Part shown: in pieces, positions 1 to 7,777 of the stretch
How the letters are laid out: each line of letters opens with the position of its first letter
How positions within the stretch are numbered: the stretch's first letter is position 1
Source of the DNA: CAWHNT01 sp963830775
GTDB taxonomy: Bacteria; Pseudomonadota; Alphaproteobacteria; Geminicoccales; Geminicoccaceae
Direction: 5' to 3'
Assembly: GCA_963830775.1 (NCBI GenBank)
Contig: CAWHNT010000047.1
Location: 620,001 to 684,000, forward strand
DNA length: 64,000 nt
The notes under the pieces: generated by a model
What the model saw: the letters and a program-made list of their open reading frames with translations, nothing else
Told to the model about the DNA's origin: nothing
The model's database searches: none
Translations under genes and position numbers: made by a program

Positions 1-127
1 CTACAACGGCAAGAAGTTCGTGCCGGTCTACGTCACCGAGAACATGGTCGGGCACAAGCTCGGCGAGTTCGCGCCTACCCGGACTTATCACGGGCATGGC
101 GCGGACAAGAAGGCGAAGAGGAAGTAG
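1..127 (+). CDS. rpsS: 30S ribosomal protein S19, 3' end only
   Basis: Only the last 41 codons are present; the gene starts before the window. The visible C-terminus, including the stretch VTENMVGHKLGEFAPTRTY, is the strongly conserved part of S19, which sits in the 30S head and binds 16S rRNA with S13. The tail is lysine- and arginine-rich and ends in a TAG stop. It is followed four bases later by rplV, the standard S10-operon order, so assignment is secure although partial. Confidence 0.96.
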   Translation, partial: YNGKKFVPVYVTENMVGHKLGEFAPTRTYHGHGADKKAKRK

Positions 128-131
128 CGCC

Positions 132-515
132 ATGGGCAAGCCCAAGCGTGAGCGCTCGCTCGCCGACACCGAGGCGCTCGCTGTCGCCGACATGCTGCGC
201 ACCAGCCCGCGCAAGCTCGACCTCGTGGCCGGGCTGATCCGCGGCCTGCCGGCCGGCCGGGCGGTGGTGGCGCTCGAGTTCTCCAGGAAGCGGATCGCCC
301 AGGCGGTCCGCAAGACCCTGGAGTTGGCGATCGCCAATGCCGAGAACAACCACAATCTCGACGTCGACCGGCTCTACGTGGCCGAGGCGAGCGTGGGGAA
401 GCGAATGGTCCTGAAGCGGATGCACGCCCGTGCGCGTGGCCGCTCGGGCCGGATCGAGAAGCCGTTCAGCCGGCTCCGGATCGTGGTCCGCGAGCGTGGC
501 GAGGAAGCTGCCTGA
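132..515 (+). CDS. rplV: 50S ribosomal protein L22
   Basis: A 127-residue L22, which lines the nascent-chain exit tunnel and contacts 23S rRNA. The motif LRTSPRKLDLVAGLIRG near the N-terminus and the basic loop KRMHARARGRSGRI near the C-terminus are typical. I chose the ATG at 132 (MGKPKRERS) over an in-frame ATG at 96, because the upstream one lies inside rpsS and would add unrelated residues. The stop overlaps the rpsC start (TGATG), which suggests translational coupling. Confidence 0.96.
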   Translation: MGKPKRERSLADTEALAVADMLRTSPRKLDLVAGLIRGLPAGRAVVALEFSRKRIAQAVRKTLELAIANAENNHNLDVDRLYVAEASVGKRMVLKRMHARARGRSGRIEKPFSRLRIVVRERGEEAA

Positions 516-1264
516 TGGGACAGAAGGTAAATCCGATCGGGCTCCGGCTCGGCATCAACCGCACCTGGGACTCGCGCTGGTACGAGGACCGCAACTACGC
601 CAAGCTCCTGGACCAGGACCTGGGCGTGCGGCGGTACCTGTTCAAGCGCCTGAGCCAGGCCGGCATCAGCCGGGTGATCATCGAGCGCCTGGCCAAGCGT
701 GCCCGGATCACGCTGCACAGCGCCCGCCCGGGCGTGGTGATCGGCAAGAAGGGCCAGGAGATCGAGCTCCTCAGGAAGGAGCTGGCCAAGCGCTGCGGTG
801 GCGAGGTCCACCTCAACATCGTCGAGGTCAGGAAGCCCGAGCTCGACGCCAAGCTGGTGGCGGAGAACATCGCCCAGCAGCTGCAGCGACGGGTCACCTT
901 CCGCCGGGCCATGAAGCGCGCGGTGCAGGCGGCCATGCGGCTGGGTGCCCAGGGCATCCGGGTGCGCTGCGGCGGCCGGCTCGGCGGGGCCGAGATCGCG
1001 CGGAGCGAGTGGTACCGCGAGGGCCGGGTGCCCTTGCACACGCTGCGCGCCAACATCGACTACGGCAGCGCCACGGCGCACACGCCCTACGGCACCTGCG
1101 GGGTGAAGGTGTGGGTGTTCCGCGGCGAGATCATGGAGCACGACCCGACGGCCTACGACCGCCGCATGGCTGAGACCACCGGCCCGTCGCGGCCTGACCG
1201 TGGCGAGCGCGGCGACAGGGGCGATCGAGGCGAGCGGGCAGGACGCGGCGATGCAGCAGCCTAA
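515..1264 (+). CDS. rpsC: 30S ribosomal protein S3
   Basis: A 249-residue S3, part of the mRNA entry site of the 30S subunit. The N-terminal MGQKVNPIGLRLGINR motif, the KH domain with VVIGKKGQEIE and the C-terminal domain with RCGGRLGGAEIAR are all visible. The final 25 or so residues form a low-complexity Arg/Gly/Asp tail (repeats of RGD and RGE), as in many alphaproteobacterial S3 proteins. The last 14 bases overlap the start of rplP in another frame. Confidence 0.96.
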   Translation: MGQKVNPIGLRLGINRTWDSRWYEDRNYAKLLDQDLGVRRYLFKRLSQAGISRVIIERLAKRARITLHSARPGVVIGKKGQEIELLRKELAKRCGGEVHLNIVEVRKPELDAKLVAENIAQQLQRRVTFRRAMKRAVQAAMRLGAQGIRVRCGGRLGGAEIARSEWYREGRVPLHTLRANIDYGSATAHTPYGTCGVKVWVFRGEIMEHDPTAYDRRMAETTGPSRPDRGERGDRGDRGERAGRGDAAA

Positions 1265-1682
1265 GCGCACGAAGTACCGCAAGCAGTTCAAGGGTCGCAT
1301 CCACGGCCTGGCCAAGGGCGGCTTCGACCTCAATTTCGGCGCCTACGGCATGAAGGCGATGGAGCCCGGGCGGATCTCCGCCCGGCAGATCGAGGCTGCG
1401 CGGCGTGCCATCACCCGGCACCTGAAGCGCGTCGGCCGGGTCTGGATCCGCATCTTCCCGGACGTGCCGGTGACGCAGAAGCCGGCCGAGGTCCGCATGG
1501 GCAAGGGCAAGGGCTCGGTCGAGCTCTGGGTTGCCCGGGTGAAGCCCGGCCGCGTCATGTTCGAGATCGACGGCGTGCCGGAGCAGCTGGCGAGCGAGGC
1601 GATCCTGCGCGGGGCCGCGAAGCTGCCGCTGCAGACCCGGTTCATCAAGCGGCTCCAGGCGGTGGAGGAGGTGGCGTCGTGA
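1251..1682 (+). CDS. rplP: 50S ribosomal protein L16
   Basis: A 143-residue L16, which helps position A-site tRNA on the 50S subunit. Family features include the start MQQPKRTKYRK, the segment GAYGMKAMEPGRI and the late RMGKGKGSVELWVA. I chose the ATG at 1251 because it reproduces the normal L16 N-terminus (usually MLQPKRTK); an earlier in-frame start at 1200 would lie well inside rpsC. The stop TGA overlaps the GTG start of rpmC. Confidence 0.95.
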   Translation: MQQPKRTKYRKQFKGRIHGLAKGGFDLNFGAYGMKAMEPGRISARQIEAARRAITRHLKRVGRVWIRIFPDVPVTQKPAEVRMGKGKGSVELWVARVKPGRVMFEIDGVPEQLASEAILRGAAKLPLQTRFIKRLQAVEEVAS

Positions 1683-1888
1683 AGCCAGCCGATCTTCGCG
1701 CCAAGAGTCCAGATCAGCTCCAGGAGCAGCTGGGTCAGCTGCGCAAGGAGCGTTTCAACCTGCGCTTCCAGAAGGCGACCGGCCAGCTCGAGGGCACCGG
1801 TCGCGTGCGACAGGTGCGGCGCGAGATCGCCCGCATCCTGACGTTACTGGGCGAGCGCTCCCGGCAGTCGGCCGGGGCTGAGGGATAG
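1679..1888 (+). CDS. rpmC: 50S ribosomal protein L29
   Basis: A 69-residue L29, located near the tunnel exit of the 50S subunit beside L23. It shows the expected two-helix hairpin: an N-terminal KPADLRAKSPDQLQEQL helix, the LRKERFNLRFQKATGQLE core and a VRQVRREIARILTLL helix. Translation starts with GTG, which overlaps the rplP stop by four bases (GTGA), so the two are probably coupled. Confidence 0.94.
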   Translation: MKPADLRAKSPDQLQEQLGQLRKERFNLRFQKATGQLEGTGRVRQVRREIARILTLLGERSRQSAGAEG

Positions 1889-1893
1889 AGGCG

Positions 1894-2286
1894 ATGCCGA
1901 GGCGCATCCTGCAAGGCACCGTGGTCAGCGACAAGAGCGACAAGACCGTGGTCGTCAAGGTCGAGCGGAGTGTGCAGCACCCGCTCTACAAGAAGTTCAT
2001 CCGTCGCTCGAAGAAGTACCACGCGCACGACCCGGACAACCGGTTCAAGACGGGCGACGTGGTGAAGATCCGCGAGTGCCGGCCGATCTCCCGCACCAAG
2101 AGCTGGGAGGTGCTGACCGACGAGGCGCCGGCGGGCCGCTCGGCGGTCGACACCGTCCGCGAGGCCGGGGCCGGGCTGGTGGCCGGGGTCGCCTCGGTGG
2201 CCACCGGGATCGCCGGTGCGGTAGCGGCGGGTGTGGCTGCGGTGACCGGGTCCGGGTCGGAGAAACCGCCGGAGCACGGAGCCTGA
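1894..2286 (+). CDS. rpsQ: 30S ribosomal protein S17 with an extra hydrophobic C-terminal tail
   Basis: The first ~80 residues are an ordinary S17 (GTVVSDKSDKTVVVKVER, then HPLYKKFIRRSKKYHAHD and GDVVKIRECRPISRTKSW), the OB-fold protein that binds 16S rRNA early in assembly. S17 normally ends here. In this gene the frame runs on for about 45 more residues made mostly of Ala, Gly and Val with a heptad-like small-residue pattern (for example VAGVASVATGIAGAVAAGVA) and ends in a short polar tail. The extension is read in the same frame up to two bases before rplN, and its codon use matches the rest, so it is not an obvious frameshift product. Its function is unknown. Confidence 0.94.
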   Translation: MPRRILQGTVVSDKSDKTVVVKVERSVQHPLYKKFIRRSKKYHAHDPDNRFKTGDVVKIRECRPISRTKSWEVLTDEAPAGRSAVDTVREAGAGLVAGVASVATGIAGAVAAGVAAVTGSGSEKPPEHGA

Positions 2287-2287
2287 G

Positions 2288-2656
2288 ATGATCCAGCCTG
2301 AGAGCAATCTCGAGGTCGCCGACAACTCGGGTGCGCGCCGCGTGCAGTGCATCCGGGTGCTGGGCGGCTCGCATCGCAAGTGGGGCGGGATCGGCGACGT
2401 GATCGTGGTCTCCGTGAAGGAGGCGATCCCGCGCGGCAAGGTGAAGAAGGGCGATGTCCACCATGCGGTGATCGTGCGCACCGCCAAGGAGGTCTCGCGC
2501 GCCGACGGCAGCGCCATCCGCTTCGACAAGAACGCCGCCGTGCTGATCAACAAGCAGGGCGAGCCGATCGGCACCCGCATCTTCGGGCCCGTGACGCGCG
2601 AGCTTCGCGCCAAGCGGTTCATGAAGATCATCTCGCTCGCCCCGGAGGTGCTGTGA
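2288..2656 (+). CDS. rplN: 50S ribosomal protein L14
   Basis: A 122-residue L14, a 50S interface protein that forms an intersubunit bridge and is the binding site of the silencing factor RsfS. MIQPESNLEVADNSGARR at the start and GTRIFGPVTRELRAKRFMKI near the end match the family at full length. The stop overlaps the next start (TGATG). It is the first gene of the spc part of the cluster. Confidence 0.96.
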   Translation: MIQPESNLEVADNSGARRVQCIRVLGGSHRKWGGIGDVIVVSVKEAIPRGKVKKGDVHHAVIVRTAKEVSRADGSAIRFDKNAAVLINKQGEPIGTRIFGPVTRELRAKRFMKIISLAPEVL

Positions 2657-2973
2657 TGGCAGCCCGGATCAAGAAAGGCGATCGGGTGGTGGTGCTCACC
2701 GGCCGCGACAAGGGCCAGGAGGGCGAGGTCCTGCGGGTCCTGCCCGTCGAGGGCCGGGTCGTCGTCCAGGGTGTCGCGATGGCCAAGCGGCACGAGAAGC
2801 CGAGCCCGCGCGGCGGCGGCGGGATCGTGAGCAGGGAGGCGGCGATCGCCGTCTCCAACGTGGCGCATGTCGACCCCAAGGACGGCAAGGCCACCCGGAT
2901 CGGGTTCAAGTTCCTCGAGGACGGTCGCAAGGTCCGCTTCGCCAAGCGGTCCGGCGAGGTCATCGATCGTTGA
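2656..2973 (+). CDS. rplX: 50S ribosomal protein L24
   Basis: A 105-residue L24, an assembly-initiator protein of the 50S subunit that contacts 23S rRNA near the tunnel exit. The KOW motif KKGDRVVVLTGRDKGQEGEV lies right after the start, followed by VVVQGVAMAKRHEKPS and a C-terminal GFKFLEDGRKVRFAKRSGE segment. The ATG at 2656 overlaps the rplN stop. Several longer frames pass through here, but only this start gives a normal L24. Confidence 0.95.
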   Translation: MAARIKKGDRVVVLTGRDKGQEGEVLRVLPVEGRVVVQGVAMAKRHEKPSPRGGGGIVSREAAIAVSNVAHVDPKDGKATRIGFKFLEDGRKVRFAKRSGEVIDR

Positions 2974-2983
2974 GGTGCCATCC

Positions 2984-3523
2984 ATGGCTCGGCTGAAAGA
3001 ACATTACGGCGAGGTCGTGCGACCGGCCCTGATCGAGAAGTTCGGGTATAAGAACCCGATGCAGGTGCCGCAACTCGACAAGATCGTCATCAACATGGGC
3101 GTCGGCGAGGCCGCCGCCGACCGCAAGAAGCTCGACGGTGCGATGACCGATCTGACCAAGATCGCCGGCCAGAAGCCGGCCATCTGTCGGGCGCGCAAGT
3201 CGGTAGCGAACTTCAAGCTTCGCGAGGGCATGCCGATCGGCTGCAAGGTCACCTTGCGCCGGGAGCGGATGTACGAGTTCCTGGACAGGCTCGTGAACAT
3301 CGCCCTGCCGCGGGTGCGCGATTTTCGGGGCGTGTCGCCCAAGAGCTTTGACGGCCGCGGGAATTACGCCCTGGGGCTGAAGGAGCAGATCGTCTTCCCC
3401 GAGATCAACTTCGACGACATCGACGAGTCGCGGGGCATGGACGTCATCATCTGCACGACGGCGCGGACCAACGAGGAGGCCAAGGCGCTTCTCGAGGGTT
3501 TCAGCATGCCGTTCAGGAAGTAG
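2984..3523 (+). CDS. rplE: 50S ribosomal protein L5
   Basis: A 179-residue L5, which binds 5S rRNA and helps form the central protuberance. Recognisable segments are QVPQLDKIVINMGVGEA, the RARKSVANFKLREGMPIG loop and the end DVIICTTARTNEEAKALLEG. The ATG at 2984 gives MARLKEHYGEVVRPAL, the expected beginning; an upstream in-frame start at 2867 would sit inside rplX. The preceding gap is 10 bases. Confidence 0.95.
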   Translation: MARLKEHYGEVVRPALIEKFGYKNPMQVPQLDKIVINMGVGEAAADRKKLDGAMTDLTKIAGQKPAICRARKSVANFKLREGMPIGCKVTLRRERMYEFLDRLVNIALPRVRDFRGVSPKSFDGRGNYALGLKEQIVFPEINFDDIDESRGMDVIICTTARTNEEAKALLEGFSMPFRK

Positions 3524-3538
3524 CAGGACATACCGGTC

Positions 3539-3844
3539 ATGGCGAAGAAGAGCGCCGTCGAGAAGAACAACCGCCGCAGGCAGCTTGTCGACAAGTTCAA
3601 GAGCAAGCGCAAGGCTCTGAAAGAGATCGTGCAGGACCGCAGCCTCGAGCCCGAGGAGCGGTTCAACGCGACGCTGGCCTTGGCCGAGCTGCCGCGCAAC
3701 GGCTCCAAGGTGCGGATTCGCAATCGCTGCATGCTGACCGGCCGGCCGCGGGCCTACTATCGCAAGTTCGGTCTGTCGCGGATCGCGTTGCGGGACTTGG
3801 CCTCGGAAGGCCAGATCCCGGGCGTGACCAAGGCCAGTTGGTAA
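3539..3844 (+). CDS. rpsN: 30S ribosomal protein S14, zinc-independent long form
   Basis: A 101-residue S14. It has the length of the long form and lacks the two CXXC zinc motifs of the short form, which is usual in Alphaproteobacteria. The conserved C-terminal block RNRCMLTGRPRAYYRKFGLS is present and is the part that contacts 16S rRNA in the 30S head. It lies in the normal spc position between rplE and rpsH. Confidence 0.95.
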   Translation: MAKKSAVEKNNRRRQLVDKFKSKRKALKEIVQDRSLEPEERFNATLALAELPRNGSKVRIRNRCMLTGRPRAYYRKFGLSRIALRDLASEGQIPGVTKASW

Positions 3845-3859
3845 GAGGGGAGCAGCCTG

Positions 3860-4258
3860 ATGGCGATGAGCGATCCGCTCGGGGACATGCTCACCCGGAT
3901 CCGCAACGGGCAGATGGCGAGCAAGATGTCCGTCAAGGCGCCGGGCTCCCGTCTGCGCGAGAACGTGCTCGAGGTGCTCCGGCGCGAGGGCTATATCCGC
4001 GGCTTCGAGGCCCATGACGTAGGGCAGGGCAAGCGTGAGCTCTCGATCGAGCTCAAGTACCACAATGGCGAGCCGGTGATCCGCGAGCTCAGGCGTGTGT
4101 CGAAGCCTGGCCGGCGTATTTATGCCGGGGTGAAAGAGCTGCCGCAGGTCTATAACGGCCTCGGCATCGCCATCCTTTCAACTCCCCGTGGCGTGCTGTC
4201 CGACACGGAGGCCCGCGAGGCCCATGTCGGCGGCGAGGTCCTCTGCACGGTGTTCTGA
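3860..4258 (+). CDS. rpsH: 30S ribosomal protein S8
   Basis: A 132-residue S8, a primary 16S rRNA-binding protein of the 30S platform; in enterobacteria S8 also represses its own operon. The start MAMSDPLGDMLTRIRNGQ and the C-terminal block GLGIAILSTPRGVLSDTEAR are diagnostic. A second ATG two codons in could serve as an alternative start. The rplF start follows two bases after the stop. Confidence 0.95.
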   Translation: MAMSDPLGDMLTRIRNGQMASKMSVKAPGSRLRENVLEVLRREGYIRGFEAHDVGQGKRELSIELKYHNGEPVIRELRRVSKPGRRIYAGVKELPQVYNGLGIAILSTPRGVLSDTEAREAHVGGEVLCTVF

Positions 4259-4260
4259 TC

Positions 4261-4797
4261 ATGTCGCGTATCGGCAAGCATGCTGTGACCGTCCCGGCCG
4301 GGGTGACGGTCACCGTCGACGGCAACGAGGTCCGCGCCAAGGGCAAGCTCGGCGAGCTGCACGGCAGCCTGCCGCGCGACGTCGCCGTGGTGCTCGAGGG
4401 TGATCGCATCACCGTGAGCCCGCGGGACGCGGAGGATCGGCGCGGTCGCTCGATGTGGGGCATGTCCCGCACGCTGGTGCAGAACATCGTCACCGGCGTG
4501 GCCCAGGGCTTCAGCCGCCGGCTCGAGATCAGCGGCGTCGGCTACCGTGCCGCCGTCGACGGCCGGATCCTCAACCTGCAGCTCGGCTACAGCCACGACA
4601 TCAAGTTCGCGGTCCCCGAGGATGTGAAGATCGTCTGCGAGACTCCGACCTCGATCACGATCAGCGGCGCCGACCGGCAGCGGGTCGGCCAGATCGCGGC
4701 CGAGATCCGGGGCTTCCGCAAGCCCGAGCCCTACAAGGGCAAGGGCATCCGCTACTCGGACGAGACGGTCCTGCGCAAGGAAGGCAAGAAGAAGTAG
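4261..4797 (+). CDS. rplF: 50S ribosomal protein L6
   Basis: A 178-residue L6, located near the sarcin-ricin loop and GTPase centre of the 50S subunit. Both repeated domains are visible, and the late block includes EPYKGKGIRYSDETVLRKEG, the strongly conserved L6 signature. The length and position between rpsH and rplR are normal. The start at 4261 directly follows the rpsH stop. Confidence 0.96.
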   Translation: MSRIGKHAVTVPAGVTVTVDGNEVRAKGKLGELHGSLPRDVAVVLEGDRITVSPRDAEDRRGRSMWGMSRTLVQNIVTGVAQGFSRRLEISGVGYRAAVDGRILNLQLGYSHDIKFAVPEDVKIVCETPTSITISGADRQRVGQIAAEIRGFRKPEPYKGKGIRYSDETVLRKEGKKK

Positions 4798-4800
4798 GCC

Positions 4801-5163
4801 ATGGTCAAGCCCAACGAGCGCTTCGAGCGGCGCGAGCGCCGGGTGCGCTACGCGCTCCGCACCAAGGGTGGCGGCCGGCCGCGCCTTTCGGTGTTCCGTT
4901 CCGGTCGCCATATCTACGGTCAGGTCATCGACGACGCCGGGGGCCGCACGCTCGCGTGCGCCTCGACGCTCGACAAGGGGCTGAAGGGCGATCTCAAGAC
5001 CGGTGCCGACCGCGAGGCGGCGCGCCGGGTGGGTCTCCTGCTGGCCGAGCGGGCGAAGGCTGCGGGTATCGAGCAGGTGACGTTCGACCGTGGCGGGTAT
5101 CGGTATCACGGCCGCGTCAAGGCGCTGGCCGAGGGCGCCCGCGAGGGCGGCCTCGCGTTCTGA
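4801..5163 (+). CDS. rplR: 50S ribosomal protein L18
   Basis: A 120-residue L18, which binds 5S rRNA together with L5. The basic N-terminus (ERRERRVRYALRTKGG), the PRLSVFRSGRHIYGQVIDD strand and the closing FDRGGYRYHGRVKALAEGAR motif are all present. It starts three bases after the rplF stop and is followed by a 14-base gap before rpsE. Confidence 0.95.
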   Translation: MVKPNERFERRERRVRYALRTKGGGRPRLSVFRSGRHIYGQVIDDAGGRTLACASTLDKGLKGDLKTGADREAARRVGLLLAERAKAAGIEQVTFDRGGYRYHGRVKALAEGAREGGLAF

Positions 5164-5177
5164 GGTAGGGGATCGGC

Positions 5178-5741
5178 ATGGCACCGCGTGGGCGTGATCG
5201 GGGCGGCGACGACAGGCAGGACGGCGAGCTCACCGATCGCCTTGTCAGCGTCAACCGCGTGGCGAAGGTGGTGAAGGGCGGCCGGCGTTTCGGCTTCTCC
5301 GCACTGGTCGTCGTGGGCGACGGCAAGGGCCGGGTCGGCTACGGCAGCGGCAAGGCGCGTGAGGTGCCCGAGGCGGTGCGCAAGGCGACCGAGGCCGCCA
5401 AGCGCTCGCTGGTCCGCGTACCCCTGCGTCAGGGCCGGACCCTGCACCACGACATCCAGGGGCGCTTCGGTGCGGGCCACGTGATGATGCGCACGGCCCC
5501 GCCCGGCACCGGCATCATCGCCGGCGGCCCGATGCGCGCGGTCTGCGAGGCGCTGGGTGTCCAGGACGTGGTCGGCAAGAGCCTGGGCTCGGCCAACCCG
5601 CACAACATGGTGAAGGCCACCTTCGCGGCGCTCAACGGCATGATGTCGCCCCGCACGGTGGCGGCCAAGCGCGGCAAGAAGGTGTCCGACATCCTGGGCC
5701 GCCGCGACAACGCCGAGGGCGGTGCGGCGAAGCCGGAGTGA
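5178..5741 (+). CDS. rpsE: 30S ribosomal protein S5
   Basis: A 187-residue S5, a 30S body protein at the mRNA entry channel that affects decoding accuracy. The dsRBD-like N-terminal domain with VNRVAKVVKGGRRFGFSALV and the second domain with GTGIIAGGPMRAVCEALG and SLGSANPHNMVKATF are clear. A short acidic/glycine-rich N-terminal segment and a charged C-terminal tail lie outside the core. The stop is two bases before rpmD. Confidence 0.95.
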   Translation: MAPRGRDRGGDDRQDGELTDRLVSVNRVAKVVKGGRRFGFSALVVVGDGKGRVGYGSGKAREVPEAVRKATEAAKRSLVRVPLRQGRTLHHDIQGRFGAGHVMMRTAPPGTGIIAGGPMRAVCEALGVQDVVGKSLGSANPHNMVKATFAALNGMMSPRTVAAKRGKKVSDILGRRDNAEGGAAKPE

Positions 5742-5742
5742 G

Positions 5743-5943
5743 ATGATGGCAGCCCAGGTCAAGGTAACCCAGATCCGCAGCCCGATCGGCCGGCGCTATG
5801 ACCAGCGCCAGACCCTGGTCGGGCTCGGACTGAACAAGCTGCACCGGTCGCGGGTGGTGACGGACACGCCGGCCATGCGCGGGCAGATCGACAAGGTGAA
5901 GCACCTCCTCAGGATCGAGCCTGTCGAGGGGAGCAGCGAATGA
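5743..5943 (+). CDS. rpmD: 50S ribosomal protein L30
   Basis: A 65-66 residue L30 of the 50S subunit. VKVTQIRSPIGRRYDQRQTL and GLGLNKLHRSRVVTDTPA are typical. Two adjacent ATG codons (5743 and 5746) are possible starts; the second has the better spacing from the GGAG at 5735. The stop overlaps the rplO ATG by four bases (ATGA). Confidence 0.93.
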   Translation: MMAAQVKVTQIRSPIGRRYDQRQTLVGLGLNKLHRSRVVTDTPAMRGQIDKVKHLLRIEPVEGSSE

Positions 5944-6422
5944 AGCTGAACGAGCTGCGCGACAACCCCGGTGCCAGGAGCGCTACCAAGCGCCTGGGCC
6001 GCGGCATCGGCTCCGGCCTGGGCAAGACCTCGGGCAAGGGCCACAAGGGTGCGAAGGCGCGCAAGAGCAACAACAAGCCCCGCTACTTCGAGGGCGGGCA
6101 GATGCCGATCTATCGCCGGCTGCCCAAGCGCGGGTTCAAGAACCCGACCCGGGCGGACTACGTGGTCGTGAACACCGGCCGGCTGCAGGCGGCGATCGAC
6201 GCCGGCCGGATCGATGCCGGCCAGACGGTCGATGCCGCGGTCCTGGTGGCGGCCGGCCTCCTCCGGCGCGCGCTCGACGGCGTCCGGCTGCTGGGCAAGG
6301 GTGAGCTCACCTCGGCCGTGACGGTCGAGGTGGTGGGTGCTTCGGCCAGTGCCGTCGCCATGGTCGAGAAGGCTGGGGGCAAGGTGATCGTTCTCGGCGG
6401 CGAAGCGGCCCCGGCCGGCTGA
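5940..6422 (+). CDS. rplO: 50S ribosomal protein L15
   Basis: A 160-residue L15, a late-assembly 50S protein with a long basic extension threading into 23S rRNA. The glycine-rich N-terminal region (RGIGSGLGKTSGKGHKGAKA), FEGGQMPIYRRLPKRGFKN and the globular C-terminal domain are all in order. It overlaps rpmD by four bases and is followed 11 bases later by secY, the usual order. Confidence 0.95.
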   Translation: MKLNELRDNPGARSATKRLGRGIGSGLGKTSGKGHKGAKARKSNNKPRYFEGGQMPIYRRLPKRGFKNPTRADYVVVNTGRLQAAIDAGRIDAGQTVDAAVLVAAGLLRRALDGVRLLGKGELTSAVTVEVVGASASAVAMVEKAGGKVIVLGGEAAPAG

Positions 6423-6433
6423 CGGAGCAGGCC

Positions 6434-7777
6434 ATGGCCTCGGTCGCCGAGCAGCTCGCAGCCAACATCAATTTCGGCGTCTTCAGCAAGGCGACGGAGC
6501 TCAAGAAGCGGCTCTGGTTCACGCTCGGCTGCCTGCTTGTCTATCGCCTGGGGACCTACATCCCCCTGCCGGGGATCGATCCCGCCGTGATGGCGCAGAT
6601 CTTCCAGCAGCAGCGCGGCGGCATCATGGGCATGTTCAACATGTTCGCCGGCGGTGCCCTGGAGCGGATGTCGATCTTCGCCCTCGGCATCCTGCCCTAC
6701 ATCTCCGCCTCGATCATCATGCAGCTGATGACGGCGATCTCGCCGCAGCTCGAGGTGCTGAAGAAGGAAGGCGAGTCCGGCCGGAAGAAGATCAACCAGT
6801 ACACCCGCTACCTGACGGTGGTGCTGGCGGCATTCCAGTCCTGGGGCCTGGCGATCGGCCTCGAGGCCATGAGCGGGCCCGCGGGCTCGGCGGTCATGGA
6901 TCCTGGCTGGTTCTTCCGCCTGACCACGGTGGTGACGATCGTCGGCGGCACCCTGTTCCTGATGTGGCTGGGCGAGCAGATCACCGCGCGCGGGGTCGGC
7001 AACGGCATCTCGCTCATCATCTTCATCGGCATCATCGCCCAGCTGCCCTCGGCCGTGGCCCACATGCTGGAGCTCGGCCGCACCGGCGCCATGTCGCCGA
7101 TCTTCATCGTGCTGCTGATCATCATCGTGATCGCGGTGATCGCCTTCATCGTCTTCGTCGAGCGCGCCCAGCGCCGGATCCTGGTGCAGTATCCCAAGCG
7201 CCAGCAGGGCAACCGGATCTTCGGCGGCGAGAGCTCGCATTTGCCGCTGAAGCTCAACACGGCGGGCGTCATCCCGGCCATCTTCGCAAGCTCGCTCCTG
7301 CTCCTGCCCGCCACCATCGGCGGCTTCGCGGGCCAGGGCGGGCCGGACTGGCTGGTGGCGATCCTGGCCGCGATCGGCTACGGCCAGCCCCTGCACATGC
7401 TGCTCTACGCGGCGATGATCATCTTCTTCAGCTTCTTCTACACCTCGATCGTCTTCAATCCGCAGGAGACGGCCGAGAACCTGAGGAAGAACGGCGGCTT
7501 CATCCCGGGCTACCGTCCGGGCCAGCGCACGGCCGAGTATTTCGACTACGTGCTGACCCGGCTCACGGCCGCCGGCGCCCTCTATCTGGCCGCGGTGTGC
7601 GTGCTGCCCGAGATCCTGATCGCCGAATATGGCGTGCCCTTCTATCTGGGTGGCACCAGCCTGCTGATCGTCGTCTCTGTCACAATGGACACGGTGGCGC
7701 AGATCCAGTCCCACCTGATCGCGCACCAGTATGAAGGCCTCATCAAGAAGGCCCGACTGCGGGGGAGGCGAGGATGA
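6434..7777 (+). CDS. secY: Preprotein translocase subunit SecY
   Basis: A 447-residue polytopic inner-membrane protein, the channel subunit of the SecYEG translocon. The N-terminal ELKKRLWFTLGCLLVYRLGT and the plug region after it (PLPGIDP, then MFNMFAGGALERMSIFALGI) are typical, and ten hydrophobic membrane segments can be followed along the protein. Conserved cytoplasmic loops with VVFVERAQRRI-like sequence and RPGQRTAEYFDYVLTRLT are present. Its 3' end overlaps the adk ATG by four bases, as in many bacterial spc operons. Confidence 0.97.
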   Translation: MASVAEQLAANINFGVFSKATELKKRLWFTLGCLLVYRLGTYIPLPGIDPAVMAQIFQQQRGGIMGMFNMFAGGALERMSIFALGILPYISASIIMQLMTAISPQLEVLKKEGESGRKKINQYTRYLTVVLAAFQSWGLAIGLEAMSGPAGSAVMDPGWFFRLTTVVTIVGGTLFLMWLGEQITARGVGNGISLIIFIGIIAQLPSAVAHMLELGRTGAMSPIFIVLLIIIVIAVIAFIVFVERAQRRILVQYPKRQQGNRIFGGESSHLPLKLNTAGVIPAIFASSLLLLPATIGGFAGQGGPDWLVAILAAIGYGQPLHMLLYAAMIIFFSFFYTSIVFNPQETAENLRKNGGFIPGYRPGQRTAEYFDYVLTRLTAAGALYLAAVCVLPEILIAEYGVPFYLGGTSLLIVVSVTMDTVAQIQSHLIAHQYEGLIKKARLRGRRG

